Below, one piece after another: positions 6,492-12,541 of a stretch of 13,620 bases of DNA (position 1 is the first letter of the stretch; the number at the start of each line of letters is the position of its first letter). Location of the stretch: the NCBI GenBank assembly GCA_020850785.1, contig JADZDZ010000122.1, positions 1 through 13,620 of the forward strand, read 5' to 3'. Below the pieces are notes generated by a model that saw only the letters and a list, made by a program, of their open reading frames with translations, was not told the origin of the DNA and made no database searches. The position numbers and the translations under genes are program-made. The stretch is from Candidatus Sumerlaeota bacterium. GTDB lineage: Bacteria > Sumerlaeota > Sumerlaeia > SLMS01.

Positions 6492-7304
6492 TCAAGCGCG
6501 GGGATTGGCGCGCAGGATGGTCGTGCGTTCGAAGCTGAGGATGGCAAGGGTGATGAAGGTGACGGTCGCAACGCCGAGGGGGAGAATAAAGCCAGCAGTC
6601 GCAAAGCTCTTGATGAATGTGGCGAGGGCTGCGGCGGCGCCGAAGTACCCAAGCATGAGGACCTCGGTTTTGTCCGTGTGGCGTTCGCGGCCGGTGGCGA
6701 GCGTGGCCAGCAGACGGCCCAGCACGGCGCCAATGAGGCTGCCGCAAAGCACCTGGCCGGGGAAGGTTTGGTTCGCGCCGGCGGGCACGAAGACCATCGC
6801 ACCGACGGCGACCGCCGTGAGCGATGCAAGCACGGGAACGGATGCGCAAATTTCGATCATGCTGACGAAGAGGAAGACGAAAAGGAGCGTGAGAAAAAAT
6901 CCGGTGGATGCGCCGAGTGTTTGAAGACCGATGCCGGGAATTGCGAGGAAGGGGATGCGCAAGCCGCCGAAGAAGAGAAGGGCTGCGGCGATCATTGTTC
7001 CGATGAAGTGGCGGCGGCTGCTGGGAACGTGGATGTCGGTCTTGAGCGTAAACAGCGTGAGGATGATGCCGCCCACGATGACCATCGGCAGCGCCCAAGG
7101 CGATCCGGCTCCCAACGGCGCGTATTCGGCGGCACCAATGAATTGCATCGTCATGGCGCCGAAGAGGAGCGCCAGCGCGAGAACGGGATGCGGAGGGCGC
7201 GGCGGCTTGATGCGTGGCCTTCCGAACAGGGGCCGGTGGAATGCTTCGAGGATAAATGCAATCAGCGCGGTGACCAGAAGCGCATCAAGGCGGGCGGAAA
7301 TCAT
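6492..7304 (-). CDS. Integral membrane protein, WecA/MraY-like fold without catalytic motifs
   Basis: 270 residues with about nine hydrophobic segments. The start is the ATG at 7304, overlapping the upstream glycosyltransferase stop as ATGA. The pattern follows WecA/TagO-type polyprenyl-phosphate sugar-1-phosphate transferases over about 78-204 with almost no gaps, as compared from memory. GGIILTLFTLKTD (78-90) falls on the segment ending in the cytoplasmic DD. SSRRHFIGTMIAAALLFFGG (95-114) and LGASTGFFLTLLFVFLF (130-146) follow. Then SMIEICASVPVLA (148-160) lies on the NxxNxxDGxDGLA motif, and FPGQVLCGSLIG (181-192) on the FxPAKxFMGDxGS motif. At those sites the catalytic Asp and Asn are T89, S148, E151, A154, P157 and S189. 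It is shorter than the 320-370 usual for active enzymes. If the match holds, it is a non-catalytic relative. Otherwise it is simply an uncharacterised polytopic protein. Confidence 0.55.
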   Translation of the reverse strand: MISARLDALLVTALIAFILEAFHRPLFGRPRIKPPRPPHPVLALALLFGAMTMQFIGAAEYAPLGAGSPWALPMVIVGGIILTLFTLKTDIHVPSSRRHFIGTMIAAALLFFGGLRIPFLAIPGIGLQTLGASTGFFLTLLFVFLFVSMIEICASVPVLASLTAVAVGAMVFVPAGANQTFPGQVLCGSLIGAVLGRLLATLATGRERHTDKTEVLMLGYFGAAAALATFIKSFATAGFILPLGVATVTFITLAILSFERTTILRANPRA

Positions 7305-9064
7305 GCGGTGCGGCCCCTCAGCTTCATGGCGGCGAGCATCACCGCGCAGCGCGCCTCGATCATGATCCACGTGACGAGATCGACGAACATGAGGCTGCGG
7401 CTGTAGTGCTTCTTGTAGAAGCGGTACATGGAGCGGTGGCGTTCCCTGATCGTGAGGGCCTGGTTCTTCTTCGATGACTGGCCGACAAGGTGGGTGACGC
7501 GGGCGAAGGGGAGGTAAACAACGCGGTGCCCTGCGGCCCACACGCGGTAGCAGTAATCGACGTCTTCGCTGTACATGAAGAAGCGTTCGTCGAGGCCGCC
7601 GATCTGTTCGTAGGTTTGGCGGCGCAGCATGAGGCACGCGCCGCTGACCCAGTCCACGTCCTGCGTTCGATGATGGCGAAAATCCGTCATCAGGTACTGG
7701 CGCGAGAAGCGGTTGGAGGGGAACAGCCGGGTGGGAAGGGAATGGCGGTTGAAGAGTGCCTGACTGAAGGACGGAAAGCGGCGGCAGGATAGCTGAAGCG
7801 ATCCATCCTCGTTGAGAAGTTTCAGTCCCGCGGCGCCGACATCGGGATGGCGATCCATCCAGGCGATGGCCTTTTCGAAGGCGTTGGGCATCACGCGGGT
7901 GTCGTTGTTGAGGAGGAGGATGTGGCGGCCGCGGGCGATTTCCAATCCCTGATTGTTGCCGCCGGTGAAGCCGCGATTTTCCGCGTTGGCGATGAGCTTC
8001 ACGGCGGGGAATTCCTCGCGCACCATCTTTGGCGCGCCGTCGCTGCTGGCGTTGTCGACGACGATGATTTCGAGGCGGCGCCGGGGGGCCGCTTCCTTCA
8101 GCGAGTGAAGGCAGTCGCGCAGCAGGGCGGAGCAGTTGAAATTGACGATGATGACGGAAAGGTCGGGCTGGTTCCCGTGGGTTGACGCACCGGCGGCCTG
8201 TTCGTGGGGAAGCGCGGCGGCGGGGCGGTTGGGCCAGGCCCAGTTGAGCCCCTGATGGCGCGTCTTCAGCCAGAAGCGAATGCCGCTCTTAAGGTGGATG
8301 ATGGTGTTGCGGTTGAATCCCTTTTTGCTGAGGCCCTGCACCTTGTGGATGATGCGCGCATCGGGGCAGAAGGCGATTTTCCAGCGGGCGGCCTTTGCGC
8401 GCCAGCACCAGTCCACGTCCTCGAAGTAGTGCATGGATTCGTCGAAGTAGCCAACCTGGGCGACGGCCTCGCGGCGAATGCAGAAGCAGGCGCCCGCCAT
8501 CCAATCCCCCTCGAAGGGCTTTTCGTGATCCTTGTCCTTCATCAGGTGGCGATGGTTCCAGGGGTTGTCCGGCCAGAGGCGCTCCATAAAGGGGCCACGC
8601 CGCGCGGCGACCGTTGCGAGGTCGTAGAAACGTTTCACGTTGTATTCAACGTTTCCATCAAGGCGGGTCGTGTGGCCGCCGCAGCCGCCAACGCGCGGGT
8701 GCGCGTTCATGAACTTCACGAGGGCGTCGAAGCAATTCGGGAGGATTTCCACGTCCGTGTCGAGAATCAGGCAGTAGCGCGCACGGGCTTCGCGGATTCC
8801 CTTGTTGCGCATGGTGGCGAAGCCGAAGGTGGGATGGTCGAATAGCCGCACCCAGGGGTATTGCTGCGCGATGATCTGCTCGGTGCCGTCCTCCGACGGC
8901 TTGTTGACGAGGATGGTTTCGATGCGGCAGCGATGTTGGTGCTTTTCGATGGAGGCAAGGCAGCCCGCCAAGTCCTTGCTCATCCGCCAATTGATGAGGA
9001 TGATGGACAGGTCGGGCGTTTCGTCTGCGGACGCATGAAGTTGTGGTGATGCGATTTCGCTCAT
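7301..9064 (-). CDS. Two-domain GT2 family glycosyltransferase
   Basis: 587 residues from the ATG at 9064. Two GT-A (GT2, rhamnosyltransferase-like) domains lie in tandem, at about 17-265 and 300-545, joined by a Pro/Ala-rich linker. Domain 2 is canonical: DNASSDG (337-343), NRGFTGGNNQG (363-373), LLLNNDTRV (383-391), and EDVDYCYR (500-507). Domain 1 has ILVNKPSEDG (51-60), where the usual nucleotide-binding Asp is Asn54, plus ILDTDVE (100-106) and FEDVDWCWR (214-222). The protein is cytoplasmic with an amphipathic C-terminus (about 556-580), and it probably adds two sugars to a lipid-linked surface glycan. An in-frame ATG at 9127 would add 21 residues of unconserved sequence. Neither start has a Shine-Dalgarno sequence. 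The gene overlaps the next by ATGA. Confidence 0.9.
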   Translation of the reverse strand: MSEIASPQLHASADETPDLSIILINWRMSKDLAGCLASIEKHQHRCRIETILVNKPSEDGTEQIIAQQYPWVRLFDHPTFGFATMRNKGIREARARYCLILDTDVEILPNCFDALVKFMNAHPRVGGCGGHTTRLDGNVEYNVKRFYDLATVAARRGPFMERLWPDNPWNHRHLMKDKDHEKPFEGDWMAGACFCIRREAVAQVGYFDESMHYFEDVDWCWRAKAARWKIAFCPDARIIHKVQGLSKKGFNRNTIIHLKSGIRFWLKTRHQGLNWAWPNRPAAALPHEQAAGASTHGNQPDLSVIIVNFNCSALLRDCLHSLKEAAPRRRLEIIVVDNASSDGAPKMVREEFPAVKLIANAENRGFTGGNNQGLEIARGRHILLLNNDTRVMPNAFEKAIAWMDRHPDVGAAGLKLLNEDGSLQLSCRRFPSFSQALFNRHSLPTRLFPSNRFSRQYLMTDFRHHRTQDVDWVSGACLMLRRQTYEQIGGLDERFFMYSEDVDYCYRVWAAGHRVVYLPFARVTHLVGQSSKKNQALTIRERHRSMYRFYKKHYSRSLMFVDLVTWIMIEARCAVMLAAMKLRGRTA

Positions 9065-9239
9065 GGACACGGAACCACTGAGCCATTGCGTTGCTGGCGC
9101 TGTCAACGGCGCCGGGCGGGAGGGCATGGCCGGGCGCGGGGATTTTCGCGGGGTGCGCTGCTCGTCGTTGACTCTCTTCCCTGCGGCTGCCTACTTTGTG
9201 CGGACACCGTTTTTCAGTACGAAAGCTCAGGGTGCACGC
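9065..9239. promoter_or_regulatory. Divergent promoter region between GT2 and PilT-like genes
   Basis: 175 bp lie between the divergent starts. On the minus strand a perfect TTGACA is at 9106-9101. Its -10 is poor (around 9083-9078) and would place the transcript start only about 7 nt before the GT2 ATG, which might explain the lack of a ribosome binding site. The plus-strand promoter is listed separately. The minus-strand part is tentative. Confidence 0.3.
9168..9197 (+). promoter_or_regulatory. Candidate sigma-70-type promoter for the pilT operon
   Basis: TTGACT (9168-9173, 5 of 6 to the -35 consensus) and TACTTT (9192-9197, 3 of 6 to the -10) are 18 nt apart. Transcription would begin near 9204, leaving a leader of about 36 nt with AGGG at 9229-9232, seven nt before the GTG at 9240. 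This layout supports the GTG start over the longer frame beginning at 9063. Confidence 0.45.
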
Positions 9240-10718
9240 GTGCAGGAAGAGGATCAAAAACTTCTGGATATGGCGGTCGCTGGCCGCCTCCTAACGCGGC
9301 GGCAGGCGGACCAGATTCGCGAGGAAATGCAGATGTTTCCCGGCGAGCGGGTTGCGAACCTGCTGCTGCGCCATCATTTTCTGACCGATGACCAACTGAA
9401 GGACCTGAAGAATCAGTTGGGTGGCAACACGGCGGCGGATGCACCGCCGACGGTGGAGCAGCGACGCGCGGCGCAGCAGGCGCTGCTGGCGTCGGCTTCG
9501 GCCTCGGCGCCCGGCGTGCAGCAACTGAGCGTGAAGGGAATGGCGACCGGGGCCAGCGCAAGCGCGCCGGTGGGAGTGTCCGCCCCGGGTCCGCGACAGT
9601 TGACGGAGCAGGAAAAGGCGCTGGCGGCGGAGGCGCAGGCTCCCATTACCAGCCATCCGAAGACGCTGGTGGGTTTCCTTCGTTTGGCGCGCCATTGGGG
9701 ATGTTCGGATTTGCATTTGTCCGTGGGGCGGCCGCCGTTCGTGCGACTGAACGGACAAATTCGTTACATGGAAACGGAGGCGCTGACGGCGGAGCGGGCC
9801 GAGGAGTTGAACTTCTCCGCGCTGGCGCCGGAAATGCGCATGGCGGCAGTGACGCAGCAGCAGTTGGATTTTGCGCTGGAGGTTCCCGGCGTCGGACGCC
9901 ATCGCTGCAACATCTTCAAGCAGCGGCTCGGATGGGACGGCAGCTACCGCATCGTGCGGTCGGGCATTCCCACGCTGGAGGACCTTGGTCTTCCCTCCGG
10001 GCTGCGGCGCTTCACGGAATATCAGCAGGGCCTTGTGATGGTGACGGGGCCGTCCAACAGCGGAAAGACGACGACCTGCGCGGCGCTGCTGGACATTGTG
10101 AATTCATCGCGCCACGACCACATCATCACGGTGGAGGAACCAGTGGAGTATGTGATTCCACCGAAGGCCTGTCAGGTGACGCAGCGCGAGGTGGGGCGGC
10201 ACACGAACAGCTTCGCGACGGCGCTGCGGGCGGCGTTGCGCGAGGATCCGGACATCATCCTTGTGGGGGAGTTGCGCGACCTTGAGACGACGTCGATCGC
10301 GATTTCCGCGGCGGAAACGGGCCACCTCGTATTCGGCACGCTTCACACCGGGTCCGCGATCCGCACGGTGGCGCGCATCGTGGACGTCTATCCCGTGAGC
10401 CAGCAGCAGCAGGTGAGCGTGATGATTTCGGAATCCTTGCGCGGAGTGATCACGCAGCAGTTGATTCCGCGGCGCGACGGGAACGGGTTGGCGCTGGCGC
10501 TGGAGGTGCTGGTGAACACGTCCGGTGTGGCGATGCAGATCAAGGAAGCGAAGACGCACATGATTCCATCGCTGATGCAGGCGGGAAAACGTCAGGGGAT
10601 GGTGACGATGGAGGAGTCGTTGACGGCGCTGCATCGCGCGGGGGTCATCACCGGGCGCGAAGCCTACCGGCGGGCGAACAACAAGCAGCCGTTTGAAGCG
10701 ATCAAGGAAGAAGGGTGA
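9240..10718 (+). CDS. PilT/PilU-like type IV pilus ATPase with N-terminal helical extension
   Basis: 492 residues from the GTG at 9240, chosen for the AGGG seven nt upstream and the promoter before it; the open frame to 9063 reads through promoter sequence. Residues 5-62 form a helical module (QKLLDMAVAGRLLTRRQ..., GERVANLLLRHHFLTDDQL) resembling the N-terminal domains of GspE/MshE-type ATPases. An Ala/Ser/Pro-rich linker runs to about 140, and the PilT-type ATPase core covers about 142-480. Motifs: SDLHLSVG (156-163), Walker A GPSNSGKTT (270-278, where PilT normally has GPTGSGKST), ITVEEPVEY (296-304), Asp box LREDPDIILVGELRDLE (333-349), and His box GHLVFGTLHTGSA (361-373). The protein is a cytosolic hexamer by family, powering pilus retraction or helping PilT do so. 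It is followed after 6 nt by pilT. Confidence 0.9.
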   Translation: MQEEDQKLLDMAVAGRLLTRRQADQIREEMQMFPGERVANLLLRHHFLTDDQLKDLKNQLGGNTAADAPPTVEQRRAAQQALLASASASAPGVQQLSVKGMATGASASAPVGVSAPGPRQLTEQEKALAAEAQAPITSHPKTLVGFLRLARHWGCSDLHLSVGRPPFVRLNGQIRYMETEALTAERAEELNFSALAPEMRMAAVTQQQLDFALEVPGVGRHRCNIFKQRLGWDGSYRIVRSGIPTLEDLGLPSGLRRFTEYQQGLVMVTGPSNSGKTTTCAALLDIVNSSRHDHIITVEEPVEYVIPPKACQVTQREVGRHTNSFATALRAALREDPDIILVGELRDLETTSIAISAAETGHLVFGTLHTGSAIRTVARIVDVYPVSQQQQVSVMISESLRGVITQQLIPRRDGNGLALALEVLVNTSGVAMQIKEAKTHMIPSLMQAGKRQGMVTMEESLTALHRAGVITGREAYRRANNKQPFEAIKEEG

Positions 10719-10724
10719 CGCGCG

Positions 10725-11792
10725 ATGGCCGTTCTTGACCGTATGTTCGATCGCATGTTGGAAACCGGCGCGTCCGACCTTCACGTGTCGGAAGGGCAGC
10801 AGCCGAAGCTGCGGTTGCATGGCGAAGTGAAGGCGATGGAGGAATTGGGATACCTTGATCGCGACCACCTTCGGGCGATGATGAAGGAAATCTGCGACCC
10901 GAAGCGCTTCGAGACCTTTGAACAGCGGGGCGACCTCGACTTCGCCTACGCATATGAAAACAAGGCGCGTTTCCGCTGCAATTTCAACAAGCAGTATGCG
11001 GGCTACGGCGCGGTGTTCCGCACGATTCCCTCGCGCGTCCTGACGCTCGATGAGCTTGGCGCGCCGCAGGTGCTGAAGACCTTCACGAATTTCAACAAGG
11101 GTCTGGTGCTTGTAACGGGGCCAACCGGGTCGGGAAAATCGACGACGCTGGCCGGCGTGATTGACCACATCAATTCAAGCCGCGGCTGCCACGTGATCAC
11201 GATCGAGGAACCGATCGAATTCGTTCACCCGATGAAAAAATCGACGATCGTGCAGCGCGAGGTGGGGATCGACACCCCATCGTTCGCGGATGCGCTGGTG
11301 GGGGCGACGCGGCAGGACGCCGATGTGATCCTCGTGGGCGAAATGCGCGATCTGGAGACGATTTCGCTGGCGGTGTCCGCAGGCGAAACGGGGACGCTGG
11401 TGTTCGGCACGCTGCACACGAACAGCGCGACAAAAACGATCGACCGCATCGTGGACGTGTTCCCCGCAGACCAGCAACTTGCGGTGCGGCAGACGCTTTC
11501 CGTGTCGCTGCGGGCAATCTGCGCGCAGTTGCTGCTGAAACGCGTCGGCGGAAAAGGACGCATCGCGGCGCACGAAATCCTGATCCAGACGCTGGCGGTT
11601 TCAAATGCGATTCGCGAGGCGAAGAACAGCGTGCTGACGCAGACGATCATGTCCAACAAGGCATTGGGGATGCAGTTGATGGACGACGTGATCGCGGGCT
11701 ACCTTGCGCAGGGGATCATCGACGGCGTTGAGGCCTACATGAAGTCGCTGGACAAGGATCGCTTCAAGCAGTTCGCGCCCATCGCAGAATGA
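10725..11792 (+). CDS. pilT: Type IV pilus twitching motility ATPase PilT
   Basis: 355 residues, standard PilT length with no extension. It is a cytoplasmic hexameric ATPase that depolymerises the pilus at the inner-membrane base. Motifs: SDLHVSEG (17-24), Walker A GPTGSGKST (132-140), TIEEPIEF (159-166), Asp box region ATRQDADVILVGEMRDLE (194-211), and His box GTLVFGTLHTNSA (223-235). The C-terminal AIREAK (295-300) stands for the AIRxGK motif needed for retraction in classical PilT. Two departures from the usual Asp box, TRQDAD in place of LREDPD, are visible. The start at 10725 has AAGGG inside the end of the upstream gene. The stop overlaps the next gene by ATGA. PilT and its upstream neighbour are paralogues kept side by side, as PilT and PilU are in other genomes. 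Confidence 0.95.
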   Translation: MAVLDRMFDRMLETGASDLHVSEGQQPKLRLHGEVKAMEELGYLDRDHLRAMMKEICDPKRFETFEQRGDLDFAYAYENKARFRCNFNKQYAGYGAVFRTIPSRVLTLDELGAPQVLKTFTNFNKGLVLVTGPTGSGKSTTLAGVIDHINSSRGCHVITIEEPIEFVHPMKKSTIVQREVGIDTPSFADALVGATRQDADVILVGEMRDLETISLAVSAGETGTLVFGTLHTNSATKTIDRIVDVFPADQQLAVRQTLSVSLRAICAQLLLKRVGGKGRIAAHEILIQTLAVSNAIREAKNSVLTQTIMSNKALGMQLMDDVIAGYLAQGIIDGVEAYMKSLDKDRFKQFAPIAE

Positions 11793-12514
11793 AACGCGTG
11801 CAACTGCGCGATCACACGAAGGCGGAAGCGGCGCCCCGCGCGGAGCAGGCGCCGGTGGTCGTGCTGATCCATGGACTGAACGGGCCGCACATGGTGATGT
11901 GGCCGCTGCGCTGGCGGTTGCGCTACCGCTACCGGCGGCGCGTGGAAATTTTCCGCTACGAACGTTTTCACCACGATGTTCCACGCCTTGCGGAAATGCT
12001 GGCGCGCCGCATGGCGAAGCTCGGCGTGAAGGAGTTCGATGCGGTGACGCATTCGATGGGCGGAGTGGTGCTGCGCTGGGCGATGAATCATCAGCCGATG
12101 CCAAAGCTGCGACGCGCCGTCATGATCGCGCCGCCAAACAACGGATCATGGCTGGCGGCGCACCTGTCGAAGAAAATGGGCGTGTTCTTCCGCTTGGTGT
12201 TCGGCCAGGGAGGGCTGCAAATGCGGCCGGGAAGGCTGGGAATCGCGACGCGCGCGGGGCTGCTGGAAACTGCGGAGGTCGGAATCATTGCCGGCGGCAA
12301 CGGCACCGTAAAGGGGAAGCGGAATTGGTTCAACATTCCCGGCGATGGCGACGGAACGGTTGCCGTGGAGGAAACGATCCTGCCGGGCATGAAGGATTTC
12401 ATGCTTCTGAACTACAGCCACACCCACATCCTCTTCGCCGCGCAAACAGCGATGATGGCGAATCTTTTTCTGGAGCACGGGGTCTTTCGCCCGAAACTCA
12501 AAAAGAGCCATTGA
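11789..12514 (+). CDS. Alpha/beta hydrolase, lipase/esterase-like
   Basis: 241 residues with a serine-hydrolase layout. VVVLIHGLNG at 23-32 would supply the oxyanion hole. AVTHSMGGVV at 85-94 is the nucleophile elbow with Ser89. PGDGDGTV at 184-191 carries the likely acid (Asp188), and YSHTHIL at 209-215 the likely base (His211 or His213). The cap region (about 118-165) is short. There is no signal peptide or membrane helix, so it is cytosolic or peripheral; the first 20 residues are charged and poorly conserved in appearance. The ATG overlaps the pilT stop by 4 nt and has no ribosome binding site of its own, so its translation should depend on pilT. Substrate is unknown; acyl ester or lipid hydrolysis is the default for the fold. 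Confidence 0.87.
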   Translation: MKRVQLRDHTKAEAAPRAEQAPVVVLIHGLNGPHMVMWPLRWRLRYRYRRRVEIFRYERFHHDVPRLAEMLARRMAKLGVKEFDAVTHSMGGVVLRWAMNHQPMPKLRRAVMIAPPNNGSWLAAHLSKKMGVFFRLVFGQGGLQMRPGRLGIATRAGLLETAEVGIIAGGNGTVKGKRNWFNIPGDGDGTVAVEETILPGMKDFMLLNYSHTHILFAAQTAMMANLFLEHGVFRPKLKKSH

Positions 12515-12541
12515 GGTAAGAGGTGGGGGGAATAGGGGGCT
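12515..12541. other. Short convergent junction with GGGGAATAGGG
   Basis: Only 27 nt separate the hydrolase and kinase stop codons. They contain GGGGAATAGGG (12527-12537), an exact copy of the 11-mer at 5111-5121 behind the lipoprotein gene, and a weak AATAG/CTATT pair that overlaps the kinase stop. No intrinsic terminator is visible for either gene. Confidence 0.4.

Noticed and set aside
6430..7098. Long N-terminal extension of the FKBP frame to 7098
   Set aside because: It overlaps the WecA-like gene in another frame, is rich in Arg/His/Pro as expected from an out-of-frame reading, and would bury the clear signal peptide at 6429.
9063..9239. 59-codon N-terminal extension of the PilT-like gene from the ATG at 9063
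   Set aside because: It would overlap the divergent GT2 start, runs through the candidate promoter (9168-9197), shows no domain-like pattern, and has no ribosome binding site, whereas the GTG at 9240 has one.
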